DNA of 64,000 nucleotides from Afipia sp. GAS231 (GTDB lineage Bacteria; Pseudomonadota; Alphaproteobacteria; Rhizobiales; Xanthobacteraceae): NCBI RefSeq assembly GCF_900103365.1, contig NZ_LT629703.1, forward strand, positions 3,472,001-3,536,000, given 5' to 3'. The position numbers were made by a program, and so were the translations under genes. How positions within the stretch are numbered: the stretch's first letter is position 1; the number at the start of each line of letters is the position of its first letter. Shown piece by piece: positions 8,266-18,247 of the stretch. The notes under the pieces are model-generated. The model made no database searches. It saw only the letters and a list, made by a program, of their open reading frames with translations, and was not told the origin of the DNA.

Positions 8266-9762
8266 TCAAACCCCCGCCATCATCACGTATTTGATCTCGA
8301 CATATTCTTCCATGCCGTGATGCGAGCCTTCGCGACCGAGGCCCGATTCCTTGACGCCGCCGAACGGCGCGACCTCGGTGGTGATCAGCCCGGTGTTGAC
8401 GCCGACCATGCCCGATTCCAGCGCTTCGGCGACGCGCCAGACGCGGCCGAGATCGCGGGAGTAGAAGTAGGACGCGAGGCCGAACGGCGAGTTGTTGCAC
8501 AGCGCAATCACCTCGGCCTCGTCCTTGAAGCGGAACACCGGTGCCAGGGGCCCGAACGTTTCCTCATGCGCGACCAGGGCGTTCGGGCTGACATTGGAAA
8601 GCACGGTCGGCTCGAAGAAGCTGCCGCCAAGCGCATGGCGCTTGCCGCCGGTGACGATCTTGGCGCCGCCCTTGACCGCGTCGGCGATGTGCTTCTCGAC
8701 CTTGTCGATCGCTTCCATGTTGATCAGCGGGCCCTGCGTCACGCCGGCCTCGGTGCCGTCGCCGATCTTCATGGCGGCGACTTTGGCTGAAAGTTTTTCG
8801 ACGAACTGATCGTAGATCTTGTCCTGCGCGTAGAGGCGGTTGGCGCAGACGCAGGTCTGGCCCATGTTGCGGTACTTCGAAACCATGGCGCCCTCGACCG
8901 CGGCATCGATATCGGCGTCATCGAACACCACGAACGGCGCGTTGCCGCCGAGTTCGAGGCCGAGCTTCTTCACGCCGACGGCGGCCTGCTGGTACAGGAT
9001 CTTGCCGACCTCGGTCGAGCCGGTGAAGCCGACGAAGCGCACCGCGGGATGTTCGCACAGCACCTTGCCGATCGCCGACGAATCGCCGGTAATAATGTTG
9101 AACACGCCCTTCGGCACGCCGGCCTTTTCGGCCAGCGCGACCAGCGCCAGCGCGGTCAGCGGCGTCTCGTTGGCGGGCTTGAGCACCACGGTGCAGCCGG
9201 CCGCCAGCGCCGGTGAAACCTTTCGCGTGATCATCGAGCACGGGAAATTCCACGGCGTGATCGCGCCGCAGACGCCGATCGGCTGCTTGATCGCGAGCAG
9301 CCGCGCATCGGCGCGCTGGGTCGGAATGGTTTCGCCATAGACGCGGCGAGCTTCCTCGGCAAAGAACTCGACATAGGCGCCGCCGATATCGACTTCGCCG
9401 AGCGCTTCCGCCAGCGGCTTGCCCTGCTCCGAGGTCAGGATCAGCGCGAGATCCTCGCGGTTGGCGATGATCAGGTCGAACCATTTGCGCAGGATGTTGG
9501 AGCGCTGCTTGGCGGTGAGCTTGGCCCAGGCCGGGAACGCACGCTCGGCGGCTTCCACCGCCTGTGTTGCTTCCGCCGTGCTCATGACCGGAATTTTTGC
9601 CAGCTCGACGCCATTGACCGGATTGGTCACGGCTTTCGCCGCGGTGCCGACCCAGGCGCCGTCGATGTAGCACTGCTCGCGCAGCAGCGACGGATCCTTC
9701 AGGCGGTCGTGCAGCGAAGGCGTTTTGGCATGCGAAGCGCGTGCGGCGACGGGTGGGTTCAT
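8266..9762 (-). CDS. gabD: NAD(P)-dependent succinate-semialdehyde dehydrogenase
   Basis: A 498-residue aldehyde dehydrogenase. It would oxidise succinate semialdehyde to succinate in GABA breakdown. Family residues are in place: N172 in PWNFP, E270 in LELGGNAP and the nucleophile C304 in NMGQTCVCANR, followed by the second cysteine (C306) typical of the SSADH group. The GFTGST cofactor loop is near residue 245. The start is supported by AGGAG seven bases before the ATG. The assignment to the GabD branch, rather than a broader semialdehyde dehydrogenase, rests on overall resemblance. Confidence 0.93.
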   Translation of the reverse strand: MNPPVAARASHAKTPSLHDRLKDPSLLREQCYIDGAWVGTAAKAVTNPVNGVELAKIPVMSTAEATQAVEAAERAFPAWAKLTAKQRSNILRKWFDLIIANREDLALILTSEQGKPLAEALGEVDIGGAYVEFFAEEARRVYGETIPTQRADARLLAIKQPIGVCGAITPWNFPCSMITRKVSPALAAGCTVVLKPANETPLTALALVALAEKAGVPKGVFNIITGDSSAIGKVLCEHPAVRFVGFTGSTEVGKILYQQAAVGVKKLGLELGGNAPFVVFDDADIDAAVEGAMVSKYRNMGQTCVCANRLYAQDKIYDQFVEKLSAKVAAMKIGDGTEAGVTQGPLINMEAIDKVEKHIADAVKGGAKIVTGGKRHALGGSFFEPTVLSNVSPNALVAHEETFGPLAPVFRFKDEAEVIALCNNSPFGLASYFYSRDLGRVWRVAEALESGMVGVNTGLITTEVAPFGGVKESGLGREGSHHGMEEYVEIKYVMMAGV

Positions 9763-9880
9763 GGCGTTACTCCTCGGAGTTTCTTAGGGTGTTGGTCCGA
9801 GTATAGGCCCAAACGCGCCGCAATGCATCGGCCGCAAAAGCGGCCCTGCATCAAGCAATGTTGAGAGCTGTTTGTTGTTT

Positions 9881-9960
9881 GTCATTCCGGGATGGTCCGA
9901 AGGACCAGACCCGGAATCTCGAGATTCCGGGTTCAATGCTGCGCATCGCCCCGGAATGAC
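9881..9960. repeat. Intergenic palindromic repeat, GTCATTCCGGG family
   Basis: GTCATTCCGGGATGGTCCGA ... CATCGCCCCGGAATGAC, with a central CGGAATCTCGAGATTCCG palindrome. Same family as 3639-3741. It lies between the start of gabD and the end of the next minus-strand gene. Confidence 0.88.
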
Positions 9961-9976
9961 GGTGTTGCGGCGGTTA

Positions 9977-10297
9977 TCAGGCCGCGCCGCTCATATAGGT
10001 CTCGCGGCGGCCGATCATGCGCTCCGCGGCGGCCTTGGCGTCGGCCTTCGAGGAGGTCGCGCAGGTGCGGTATTCGAGATCGGGCGATGACGCGGTTTCG
10101 CGGCGGCCAAACCAGGATTTGGAACCGACCGACAACTGGGCCAGCGCCACCGCGACATTTTCGACCGCCTCGAACGAATGCAGCGCGCCGGTGGCGGCAA
10201 TGCGAACCTCGAACAGGCCGGGCGTGATCGGCGCCTCGATGTTTTCGCCGCGTCCGGGCTTCGGATAGCGCTTCCATTCACTCCAGGTCGAGATCAT
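9977..10297 (-). CDS. Conserved hypothetical protein, 106 residues
   Basis: A small soluble protein without recognisable domains. It opens with a tryptophan-, lysine- and proline-rich stretch (STWSEWKRYPKPGRGENIEAP), followed by PGLFEVRIAATG and ends in an alanine-rich segment. Codon use looks like that of the neighbours. GAGGG sits 8-12 bases before the ATG. Function unknown; the composition and placement argue for a real gene. Confidence 0.7.
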   Translation of the reverse strand: MISTWSEWKRYPKPGRGENIEAPITPGLFEVRIAATGALHSFEAVENVAVALAQLSVGSKSWFGRRETASSPDLEYRTCATSSKADAKAAAERMIGRRETYMSGAA

Positions 10298-10651
10298 CGC
10301 CGAGCCCTCGCAACTGCGGGAACTGCCCGCATTTTCATCAAATCACTCAGTCCAGGGGATTATTTCTCGCTGGAATCTGAACACGTTAGTGCAAAAAAAT
10401 CCGTCTCGAAAATCGTTCTAAATTAACGTTATCGCGGATGCCCCGTGGGGTCACCGAGTTTGCGGTTCATCCACCGGAAAATGTGGCGAAGTGTTGCCGT
10501 TTTGTGGCTTTCCGATGCTTAGCATCCAGACCTCTCCCTCCGTCATCACGAGATCGCGACATCGCCGGCGGGGATTTTGTCTGTTGTTGCGGGATCGCGC
10601 CGCCGGGAGGAAGATTGCTGCACTCCATAAAATCAAATCGGGAGGTGACCC
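10298..10651. other. Intergenic region, nothing convincing
   Basis: About 350 bases between the divergent 106-residue gene and the serine hydrolase. It has an AT-rich core around 10340-10435 and must hold the promoters of both genes. I see no convincing RNA gene, open frame or long palindrome. Confidence 0.5.
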
Positions 10652-11839
10652 ATGCAAAGCAAAGCCCAGATCGATCAGATTCTGCGTCAGAAATGCGAGG
10701 CCAAGGAAATTCCCGGCGTGGTCGCGATGGCTGCAACCGGCAATGAGACGATCTACCAGGGTGCGTTTGGCAAACGCGACCTGTCGAAGGACGATCCGAT
10801 GACGCTCGACAGCGTGTTCTGGATCGCTTCCATGACCAAGGCCGTCACATCAGCGGCGGGCATGCAGCTCGTCGAGCAGGGCAAGCTCTCGCTCGATGAT
10901 CCCATCGGCAAGGTGCTGCCGGATCTCGCCAGCCCGCAAGTGCTCGAAGGTTTTGACGCCAAGGGCGCGCCGAAACTACGCCCGGCCAAGAAGCCGATCA
11001 CGCTGCGTCTGCTGATGACCCATACCGCCGGCTTCGCCTACGACATGTGGAACGGCGACATGGTGGCGTATCTGGAGAAGACCGGCACGCCGGGCATCAC
11101 CACCTGCCAGAACGCGGCGCTGAAGACGCCGCTGATGACCGATCCCGGCACGCGGTGGGAATACGGCACCAATATCGATTTCGTCGGCAAGGCGGTGGAA
11201 GCCGTCAGCAGCAAGCGGCTCGATGCCTACCTGCGCGATCACATGTTCGCGCCGCTCGGCATGAACGATACCGGCTTCAAGATATCAGACGCGATGCGTA
11301 AGCGGCTGGTCGGCATGCATGCGCGCGGTGAGGACGGCACGCTGGCGGCGATCCCGTTCGAACTCGAACAGGCGCCGGAATTCCACATGGGCGGCGGCGG
11401 GCTTTACGGCACGGCCGCCGACTACATCAAGTTCACCCAGATGATCCTCAACAAGGGCCGCGGCAACGGCAACCAGTTGCTGAAGCCCGAAACGGTGACG
11501 CTGATGGGCCAGAACAACATCGGCGACCTCACCATGGGCAAGATGACGACGGCGATCTCGTGGGCCACCAACGACGTCGATCTCTATCCCGACATCGTCA
11601 AGAAATGGGGATTGAGCTTCCTGATCAACACCGCCAAAACCGCGGAAGGCCGCAGCGCCGGCAGCCTCGCCTGGGCCGGCCTCGCCAACACCTACTTCTG
11701 GATCGATCCGGCACGCAACGTTAGTGGCGTGATCCTGATGCAGTTGTTGCCGTTCGCCGACAAGAAATGCCTGGAAGCTTTTGCGGGCTTCGAGCGCGGG
11801 GTTTATGCCGACCTCGATGCCGGGCAGAAGGCGGCGTGA
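10652..11839 (+). CDS. Serine hydrolase, EstB-like (class C beta-lactamase fold)
   Basis: A 395-residue penicillin-binding/beta-lactamase-fold hydrolase. The SxxK nucleophile motif is S60-M-T-K63. The YxN-type tyrosine is probably Y171 in WEYGTN, and GGGGLYGTAADY near residue 250 supplies the glycine-rich substrate strand. No signal peptide is visible, which suits a cytoplasmic EstB-type esterase more than a cell-wall enzyme. GGGAGGTGA precedes the ATG. Substrate unknown. Confidence 0.9.
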   Translation: MQSKAQIDQILRQKCEAKEIPGVVAMAATGNETIYQGAFGKRDLSKDDPMTLDSVFWIASMTKAVTSAAGMQLVEQGKLSLDDPIGKVLPDLASPQVLEGFDAKGAPKLRPAKKPITLRLLMTHTAGFAYDMWNGDMVAYLEKTGTPGITTCQNAALKTPLMTDPGTRWEYGTNIDFVGKAVEAVSSKRLDAYLRDHMFAPLGMNDTGFKISDAMRKRLVGMHARGEDGTLAAIPFELEQAPEFHMGGGGLYGTAADYIKFTQMILNKGRGNGNQLLKPETVTLMGQNNIGDLTMGKMTTAISWATNDVDLYPDIVKKWGLSFLINTAKTAEGRSAGSLAWAGLANTYFWIDPARNVSGVILMQLLPFADKKCLEAFAGFERGVYADLDAGQKAA

Positions 11840-11844
11840 TAATT

Positions 11845-11966
11845 CGTCATGGCCGGGCTTGGCCCGGCCATCCACGCCTTGCTTCGTCGCAACATTGAAA
11901 GGAAGACGTGGATGCCCGGGTCATCTAGTGCGAAGACGTGCTTCGCACTTCTGCCCGGGCATGACG
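11845..11966. repeat. Intergenic palindromic repeat, CGTCATGGCCGGG / CCCGGGCATGACG
   Basis: Outer arms CGTCATGGCCGGG and TGCCCGGGCATGACG enclose GCCGGGCTTGGCCCGGC and GCGAAGACGTGCTTCGC hairpins. Located between the convergent hydrolase and sugar-kinase genes. Confidence 0.8.
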
Positions 11967-11973
11967 GAATACA

Positions 11974-12975
11974 CTACACCGGCAATCCAGCCTGCTTCGC
12001 CAATTCCTGCAACGACACCTGCGGCCGCGCGCCGATGTGCTGGATCACTTCAGCAGCGGCGAGTGCGCCGAGACGGCCGGCGTTTTCATGACCGGCGTTG
12101 CGGACCAGACCGAACAGGAATCCGGCCGCGAACAGATCGCCGGCGCCCGTGGTGTCGACCAGCTTTTGAATCGGAGATGCCGGCACCGCGACCACGCCGT
12201 CCTTCGAGGCCACGACGCAGCCCTTTTCGCTGCGGGTGACGACGCCGAGTTTGGTATCGGCGCGCAACGCTTTCAGCGCAGTGTCGAAATCCGAGGTCTG
12301 GTACAGCGAATGCAGTTCGGCCTCGTTGGCGAACACGAGGTCGACGGTGCCCTTGCGCATCAGGTCGAGAAACTCATCACGATAACGATCAACGCAGAAC
12401 GAATCCGACAACGTCAGCGCCACCTGGCGACCGGCGCCATGCGCGATTTCAGCCGCCTTGACGAAGGCGTCCTTGGCGCTTTTGGGATCCCAGAGATAGC
12501 CTTCGAGATAGACGATGTGCGACGCCGCGATCTGCGCTTCGTCGATATCGGCAGGCGTCAGCTCCTGCGCCGCGCCGAGATAGGTGTTCATGGTGCGCTC
12601 GCCGTCTGCCGTCACCAGGATGTAGGAGCAGCCGGTGGCGGGCCCGCCGGAGGCGGCCTTGGTCTCGAATGCGACGCCGGCGGCGCGGATGTCGTGAGTA
12701 TAGAGACCGCCGATCTGGTCGGCCTTGACCTTGCCGACATAGGCGGTGCGGGCGCCGAGGCTGGCGACCCCGACAATGGTGTTGGCGGCCGACCCGCCGG
12801 ACATTTCGGTCGCCGGTCCCATATCCTTGTAGATGGCGGCGGCGCGCGCCTCGTCGATCAGCGCCATGCCGCCCTTGGTCATGCCATGCCGGGCGAGAAA
12901 GCCCTCGTCGGTCTGCACCAGCACGTCGAAAATCGCATTGCCGATCCCGAGAACGTCATATTTTGCGTCAGTCAT
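11974..12975 (-). CDS. Adenosine kinase / PfkB family carbohydrate kinase
   Basis: A 333-residue ribokinase-fold kinase that phosphorylates a nucleoside or sugar hydroxyl with ATP. It has the N-terminal GIGNAIFDVLVQ, the GGSAANTIVGVASLGARTAYVG substrate region, and the PfkB signature DTTGAGDLFAAGFL with the catalytic aspartate in GAGD. Close resemblance to alphaproteobacterial proteins annotated as adenosine kinase supports nucleoside salvage, but ribokinase-like specificity cannot be excluded. Two ATGs lie in tandem; I take the second (12975) because the AGGACGG ribosome site is too close to the first. Confidence 0.9.
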   Translation of the reverse strand: MTDAKYDVLGIGNAIFDVLVQTDEGFLARHGMTKGGMALIDEARAAAIYKDMGPATEMSGGSAANTIVGVASLGARTAYVGKVKADQIGGLYTHDIRAAGVAFETKAASGGPATGCSYILVTADGERTMNTYLGAAQELTPADIDEAQIAASHIVYLEGYLWDPKSAKDAFVKAAEIAHGAGRQVALTLSDSFCVDRYRDEFLDLMRKGTVDLVFANEAELHSLYQTSDFDTALKALRADTKLGVVTRSEKGCVVASKDGVVAVPASPIQKLVDTTGAGDLFAAGFLFGLVRNAGHENAGRLGALAAAEVIQHIGARPQVSLQELAKQAGLPV

Positions 12976-13115
12976 CATCCGTCCTGTTTACGGCAATGTG
13001 GGCAAGAAAGCCGGGAGAAGGCTGCGGCCTACCAGATCGGCTCCGCGCCAGCAAGCGAACCTCTCTAACGAAATGACGTTTCTACGAACCGTCATCCCGT
13101 TCTATCTTTTTGTTT

Positions 13116-13164
13116 GAGCATGATCTTTTCGGAAAACCGGTGGCCACTTTTCCGGATCATGCTC
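13116..13164. repeat. Palindromic repeat, GAGCATGATC family
   Basis: GAGCATGATCTTTTCGGAAAA and TTTTCCGGATCATGCTC form an almost perfect hairpin 13 bp before the murJ start. This element type is very common in Bradyrhizobium intergenic DNA. Confidence 0.9.
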
Positions 13165-13176
13165 TATAGACACACG

Positions 13177-14742
13177 ATGATCCGCTCTTTCTTAACGGTA
13201 TCGACGGGAACGCTGGCCTCGCGGCTGCTCGGATTCGCGCGCGATTCCATCATCGCGGCGCTGCTTGGCGCGGGGCCGGTCGCGGACGCGTTTCTCGCCG
13301 CCTTTCAACTGGTCAATGTCGCACGGCGGCTGTTGACCGAAGGCGGCCTGAACGCGGCGCTGGTGCCGGCCTGGCTGCGCGTTCGCGACACCGGCGGCGC
13401 GGTGGCCGCCGCAGCGTTCGCCGGCCGCGTGCTCGGCACCATCACCACGGCCCTGATCGCCGCCACAGCGGTGCTCGCTTTGTTGATGCCCCTTGTTATC
13501 ACGGTGCTGGCGCCGGGATTCTCGGGCCACGAGACGCTGCAGATCGCCGTCGACGATGCCCGCCTGATGCTGCCTTATCTGGCCTTCGCAGGACCCGTGA
13601 CGGTGCTGATGTCGCTGTTGAACGCGCAGGGCCGCTTCGCGCTGACGGCGTTCTCGCCGCTGCTGTTCAACATCGCGCTGATCGCGGTGATGACCGTGCT
13701 GCTGCTGCTGCGGCGGCGGCAGGATGCCACGGGTGCCGCAGAGATCATCGCCGCGACCGTCGCCATCGCCGGACTCTTGCAGCTCTCGATGCTGGTGCTG
13801 CGCCGTGGCGACGCCATCGCCACGCCGCTGCGCGTTTCATTCGACGCGGAAATCCGCGGCTTTCTCGCCAAGGCAATCCCCGGCATGGTCGCCACCAGCG
13901 GGCCGCAGTTGTTAATGGTCGCCGGCGTGATCATCGCGTCAACCTCGCCGTCGGCGGTGTCCTGGCTCTATTTCGCCAACCGGCTGATCGAACTGCCGCT
14001 CGGCATCGTCGGCGTCGCCATGGGCACGGTGCTGATTCCGGAACTGACGCGCGCGCTGCGCAGCGACGATCGCACGGCGGTCGCTTATGCGGAATCGCGC
14101 GGGCTCGAACTGGCCGTCGGGCTGGCGTTGCCGGCGATGCTCGGACTGATGGTGCTGAGCGAACCCGTGGTGCGGCTACTGTTCGAACACGGCGCCTTCA
14201 CCGCGGCAGATACCAACGCCACCGCGCAGGCGCTGACATGGCTGGCGCTCGCACTGCCCGCCCATGTGCTGGTCAAGGCGCTGTCGCCGGCGTTCTTCGC
14301 GCGCGAGGACACACTGACGCCGCTGCTGGCGACGCTGAAGGGCGTCGTGCTCGCGCTGGCTTTGGCGGTCGTGCTCGGTCATTTCTTTGGCTCTGGCGGC
14401 ATCGCGGCCGCCATCGCGCTGGGAGCCTGGAGCACCGCTGTGACCTTGATCCGCCGGGGCGCCGAGACGTTCGGGTTTTCGATCGACGCCGATGCGCGCC
14501 AGAGGCTGCCGCGCATGGCTGCCGGAGCGCTGGCGATGGGCGCGCTGTTGTGGCTGACGACGAGATTTGTGTTGCCGCTGGCGGCCGGCGCGCATGGCCT
14601 CACCCAGGCGGCGATTCTGGCGATACTGATCGCCGGCGGAATTGCGGTTTACGGCCTGTTTCTGCGGCTTTCCGGCATTACCGGCTGGCGCGAAGCGGTT
14701 AACGCGCTCCGGCAAAAAACGCCCGCCGACTTGCGCGAATAG
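13177..14742 (+). CDS. murJ: Lipid II flippase MurJ
   Basis: A 521-residue polytopic inner-membrane protein (about 13-14 hydrophobic segments) that moves lipid II across the membrane for peptidoglycan synthesis. It begins [23 protein letters not shown], the family opening, and contains [10 protein letters not shown] near residue 60 and [19 protein letters not shown] near residue 265. I chose the ATG at 13177; a longer reading from 13114 would translate the GAGCATGATC palindrome. No clear ribosome site precedes it. trpS follows 53 bp downstream, so the two may be co-transcribed. Confidence 0.95.
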   Translation: MIRSFLTVSTGTLASRLLGFARDSIIAALLGAGPVADAFLAAFQLVNVARRLLTEGGLNAALVPAWLRVRDTGGAVAAAAFAGRVLGTITTALIAATAVLALLMPLVITVLAPGFSGHETLQIAVDDARLMLPYLAFAGPVTVLMSLLNAQGRFALTAFSPLLFNIALIAVMTVLLLLRRRQDATGAAEIIAATVAIAGLLQLSMLVLRRGDAIATPLRVSFDAEIRGFLAKAIPGMVATSGPQLLMVAGVIIASTSPSAVSWLYFANRLIELPLGIVGVAMGTVLIPELTRALRSDDRTAVAYAESRGLELAVGLALPAMLGLMVLSEPVVRLLFEHGAFTAADTNATAQALTWLALALPAHVLVKALSPAFFAREDTLTPLLATLKGVVLALALAVVLGHFFGSGGIAAAIALGAWSTAVTLIRRGAETFGFSIDADARQRLPRMAAGALAMGALLWLTTRFVLPLAAGAHGLTQAAILAILIAGGIAVYGLFLRLSGITGWREAVNALRQKTPADLRE

Positions 14743-14795
14743 GCCTGAAGTGGCAAACGACGCGCCACAGCGGCACACCTTCTGGGAAGCTAACC

Positions 14796-15848
14796 ATGGC
14801 CATGGTTGAACGGGTTTTTTCGGGCGTCCAGCCGACGGGCAATCTGCATCTCGGCAATTACCTCGGCGCGATCGTCAATTTCGTCAAACTGCAGCAGACG
14901 CATAATTGCATCTACTGCGTCGTCGATATGCACGCGATCACCCAAGGCGTCGATGTCTGGGGCGGCCCGGCCGAACTGGCGCGCAACACCCGCGAAGTGA
15001 CGGCGGCGTTCATTGCCTCCGGCATCGATCCGAAGAAGCACATCGTGTTCAACCAGAGCCAGGTCTCCGGCCATGCCGAGCTGGCGTGGATCTTCAATTG
15101 CGTGGCGCGGATGGGCTGGCTCAACCGCATGACCCAGTTCAAGGACAAGGCTGGCAAGGATCGCGAGGCGGCATCGGTCGGATTGTACGACTATCCGGTG
15201 CTGATGGCGGCCGACATTCTGGTTTACCGCGCCACCCATGTTCCGGTCGGCGAGGACCAGAAGCAGCACCTGGAGCTGTCGCGCGACATCGCGCAAAAGT
15301 TCAACAACGATTTTGGCGACTCGATCCGCAACCACGGCTTCAGCGAGGGCGTGTTCTTTCCGCTGCCGGAGCCTGTCATCACCGGACCGGCGACGCGGGT
15401 GATGAGCCTGCGCGACGGCACCAAGAAGATGTCGAAGTCGGATGCGTCGGATAATTCGCGGATCAACTTGACCGACGACGCCGACACCATCGCGGCGAAG
15501 ATCCGCAAGGCGAAGACCGATCCGGAACCGTTGCCGTCGGAAGAAAAGGGACTGGAGCCGCGCCCCGAGGCCGACAACCTCGTCGGCATCTATGCGGCGC
15601 TGTCCGGCCGCACCAAGGCCGATGTGCTCGGCGAATTCGGCGGCGGACAGTTTTCCAGCTTCAAGAACGCGCTGGTGGAACTTTGCGTCGAAAAACTCGC
15701 GCCGATCGCGTCCGAGATGAAGCGGCTGGTCGCCGATCCCGGTCATGTCGATTCGATCCTGATCGACGGCGCCGAGCGCGCTGAGGCGATTGCCCAGGAA
15801 ACCATGAACGCGGCCAAGGACATCGTCGGCTTCATCCGCAAGCGCTAA
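14796..15848 (+). CDS. trpS: Tryptophanyl-tRNA synthetase
   Basis: A 350-residue class I synthetase that charges tRNA-Trp. The HIGH-equivalent HLGN occurs within [17 protein letters not shown] at residues 8-24 and the KMSKS loop is intact near residue 212 (GTKKMSKSD). Conserved middle motifs [10 protein letters not shown] and [13 protein letters not shown] are present. A second in-frame ATG two codons in is also possible. The murJ-trpS-uspA order is common in this bacterial group. Confidence 0.97.
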   Translation: MAMVERVFSGVQPTGNLHLGNYLGAIVNFVKLQQTHNCIYCVVDMHAITQGVDVWGGPAELARNTREVTAAFIASGIDPKKHIVFNQSQVSGHAELAWIFNCVARMGWLNRMTQFKDKAGKDREAASVGLYDYPVLMAADILVYRATHVPVGEDQKQHLELSRDIAQKFNNDFGDSIRNHGFSEGVFFPLPEPVITGPATRVMSLRDGTKKMSKSDASDNSRINLTDDADTIAAKIRKAKTDPEPLPSEEKGLEPRPEADNLVGIYAALSGRTKADVLGEFGGGQFSSFKNALVELCVEKLAPIASEMKRLVADPGHVDSILIDGAERAEAIAQETMNAAKDIVGFIRKR

Positions 15849-15939
15849 ATAATCGCACCGCGGCAATCGGCGACGCCGCTTGTCGAAAGCGGCCGCGCCG
15901 TGGCAGCATGCATCGGTTTGGCGCAGCACCGGGATATGC

Positions 15940-16434
15940 ATGACCACCCAGCGACGAAGCTACGAGACGGGTCACAAGCCAAAATGTCTTGTCATCGTTG
16001 ACGACACCGCGGAGTGGGACCGCGCGGTCTATTACGCCAGCCGCTGGGCGATCCGGGTCGGCGGCGGGGTGGTGATGCTGCGCATCATCGAGATCGAAGA
16101 CCAGAACCAGCAATGGCTGGGGGTGGCCGACATCATGCGCGCCGAGGCCGAAGAAGCCGCCAATGAAGCGCTCGACCGCGCCTCCGGCCGCGCCAACGGC
16201 ATTGCCGCGATCACGCCGGAGCGGGTGATTCGCGAGGGCGATCCGACCGCCCAAATCCTCGACGTGATCGACAAGGACGTCGACATTACGACGCTGGTGC
16301 TGGCGGCCAACCCCGGCGCCGAGGGTCCCGGTCCGCTGGTCACCCTGATTGCCGAAGCCGCCGGTTCGTTCCCGATCCCGCTTACCATCGTGCCCGGCGA
16401 TTTGAGCGACGCGGATATCGACGCCCTGTCCTAG
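15940..16434 (+). CDS. Universal stress protein (UspA family)
   Basis: A 164-residue protein with the UspA alpha/beta fold: CLVIVDDTAEWDRAVYYASRWA at the start, an Asp-containing first strand, and a C-terminal GxxG...G loop (GAEGPGPLVTLIAEAAGSFPIPLTIV) related to the ATP-binding type. Role in stress is inferred from the family only. The ATG at 15940 is preferred over an upstream one because the family fold begins about 16 residues later; GGGAT lies just before it. Confidence 0.88.
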   Translation: MTTQRRSYETGHKPKCLVIVDDTAEWDRAVYYASRWAIRVGGGVVMLRIIEIEDQNQQWLGVADIMRAEAEEAANEALDRASGRANGIAAITPERVIREGDPTAQILDVIDKDVDITTLVLAANPGAEGPGPLVTLIAEAAGSFPIPLTIVPGDLSDADIDALS

Positions 16435-16465
16435 GTCGTCCCCGCGGACGCGGGGACCCATACGC
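16435..16465. repeat. Single arm of the GTCGTCCCCGCG...CGGGGACCCATA repeat
   Basis: The bases after the uspA stop match the arm found at 51694-51723 (GTCCCCGCGGACGCGGGGAC is itself a hairpin). Here I see no matching right arm, so it is probably a partial copy. The hairpin could end uspA transcription. Confidence 0.6.
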
Positions 16466-16655
16466 CGTGCCGCCTCTGGTTAACAACGGCTAGCCGGGCC
16501 ACCGAAAACGACCGATTCTGCCGGGATTACGGGTCTCTCGTGCGCAGGAACGACATGCATAGGGGCTATTTCCCCCTTGATCGTGCGTTGGCTGTCGCCA
16601 TCTGCTAAGCGTAGCCCACGCGCCGGCCTTGAACCGGCGACGCCGGAGAAAGCCC

Positions 16656-17225
16656 ATGTTTATCCAGACCGAAGCCACACCCAATCCCGCCACCCTGAAA
16701 TTCATTCCGGGCCGCGCCGTGCTCGACACCGGCACGATGGAATTCGCCAACCGTGAAGCCGCCGCGCGTTCGCCGCTCGCCGAACGGCTGTTCGCCGTCA
16801 ATGGCGTCACCAGCGTGTTTTACGGCTCGGACTTCGTTACCGTGACCAAGGACGACAGCGACTGGCAGCACCTGAAGCCCGCGATCCTCGGCGCCATCAT
16901 GGAGCACTATATGTCCGGTGCGCCGCTGCTGGCAGACGGTACGGCCGGCAACGACGAGGCGCTCGACGAGGACGACGAGTTCTTTGACGAGGCCGACGCC
17001 GAGACGGTCGAGACCATCAAGGACCTGATCGAGACCCGCGTGCGCCCCGCAGTCGCCAATGACGGCGGCGACATCACCTTCCGCGGCTTCAAGGACGGCG
17101 TCGTCTATCTCAACATGAAGGGCTCCTGCGCCGGCTGCCCGTCATCGACGGCGACGTTGCAGCACGGCATCCAGAACCTCTTGAAGCACTTCGTGCCTGA
17201 CGTGGTTGAAGTCCGTCCGATGTAG
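16656..17225 (+). CDS. nfuA: NifU-like iron-sulfur carrier (NfuA type)
   Basis: A 189-residue Fe-S carrier that receives clusters from a scaffold and delivers them to client enzymes. The N-terminal Nfu domain (MFIQTEATPNPATLKFIPG...) is followed by an acidic linker at about 99-115 and the NifU C-terminal domain. That domain holds the cluster-binding CxxC pair C158/C161 in GSCAGCPSS. It has both domains, in the mitochondrial-NFU1 arrangement. GGAGA lies before the ATG at 16656. It stands alone before a long palindromic repeat. Confidence 0.93.
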   Translation: MFIQTEATPNPATLKFIPGRAVLDTGTMEFANREAAARSPLAERLFAVNGVTSVFYGSDFVTVTKDDSDWQHLKPAILGAIMEHYMSGAPLLADGTAGNDEALDEDDEFFDEADAETVETIKDLIETRVRPAVANDGGDITFRGFKDGVVYLNMKGSCAGCPSSTATLQHGIQNLLKHFVPDVVEVRPM

Positions 17226-17235
17226 TTCGGCTGCC

Positions 17236-17327
17236 GTAGGGTGGGCAAAGGTGCTTCGCGCCGTGCCCACCATCTATCGCAAATCACTAACTTGAATGGT
17301 GGGCACGCTTCGCTTTGCCCACCCTAC
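17236..17327. repeat. Intergenic palindromic repeat, GTAGGGTGGG family
   Basis: GTAGGGTGGGCAAAGG ... GGTGGGCACGCTTCG ... CTTTGCCCACCCTAC, with nested GTGCCCACCAT/ATGGTGGGCAC arms. Immediately after nfuA; likely stem in its mRNA tail. The remaining 220 bases to tsaB hold no gene that I recognise. Confidence 0.88.
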
Positions 17328-17551
17328 GAAGTCTTTGTCGTGGCCGGGCATCTGTGACTACATCGCCACGCGCTGCAAAGCAGCACTCGATTAATAAATA
17401 ACAATATCAATGCCTTAGTGGTCCTGGAAATCTCCAGCCGCTACGCCGGCTTCAAGGCATCGCGCCGGGATTTCTCCAGCCATACACATCCATTGAAATT
17501 CATCCCCAGCGCCGCATTCAAACGGAACCAAAAAACCTCTAGGTTGGCGCG

Positions 17552-18247
17552 ATGCTGATCCTCGCCATCGATACCGCGCTTGATGCCTGTGCTGCGGCCG
17601 TACTCGACACCAACGCCAACAAGATCCTCGCGCACGAGTCGCTGCCGATGAAGCGCGGCCATGCCGAAGCGCTGATGCCGCTGATTGCGCGCGTGATGAA
17701 AGCTTCAGGCATTGCATTCGACGCGCTGGATCGCATCGCGGCGACCACCGGTCCCGGCAGCTTTACCGGATTGCGCGTCGGCCTCTCCGCCGCGCGCGGC
17801 ATTGCGCTCGCTGCCAACAAGCCGGTGGTCGGATTGACGACGCTTACGGCCTACGCCGCGCCCGTCGTCAGCGAGAACGGCGAGCATCCGATCGTCTCCG
17901 CGATCGATGCGCGGCACGACCATGTGTATTTCCAGGTGGTGAGCGGCGACGGCGGGTCGCTGGTCAAGCCGAAGGTGGCGCCGATATCGGAGGCGCTCGA
18001 GGCCGCGCGCTTCGGCGCACCGCATCTGGTCGGCAATGCTGCAACGATTCTCGCCGACCGCTGGCCGAAGGATTCGCCGCCGCCGTTCAAGGTCGATCCG
18101 CTGCCGGCGCCCGACATCGGCTGGGTGGCCTGGCTGGGCGCTGCCGTCAGTCCGGAAAATTCGCCGGCCCGTCCTTATTATCTGCGCGCGCCCGACGCCA
18201 AGCCGCCAAAGGATCCGCTGCTCAGCCCGGCGCCGCCGGCGCCATGA
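17552..18247 (+). CDS. tsaB: tRNA N6-adenosine threonylcarbamoyltransferase complex dimerisation subunit TsaB
   Basis: A 231-residue partner of TsaD, needed for the t6A modification at position 37 of ANN-decoding tRNAs. The ASKHA-fold opening AIDTALDACAAAV and the GPGSFTGLRVGLSAARG signature near residue 70 are typical. AGGTTGG precedes the ATG. Its TGA overlaps the ATG of rimI (ATGA), so the two are translationally coupled, an arrangement found in many bacteria. Confidence 0.94.
   Translation: MLILAIDTALDACAAAVLDTNANKILAHESLPMKRGHAEALMPLIARVMKASGIAFDALDRIAATTGPGSFTGLRVGLSAARGIALAANKPVVGLTTLTAYAAPVVSENGEHPIVSAIDARHDHVYFQVVSGDGGSLVKPKVAPISEALEAARFGAPHLVGNAATILADRWPKDSPPPFKVDPLPAPDIGWVAWLGAAVSPENSPARPYYLRAPDAKPPKDPLLSPAPPAP

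Noticed and set aside
13114..13176. Longer N-terminus for MurJ
   Set aside because: Would translate the GAGCATGATC palindromic repeat; the family sequence starts at the ATG at 13177.
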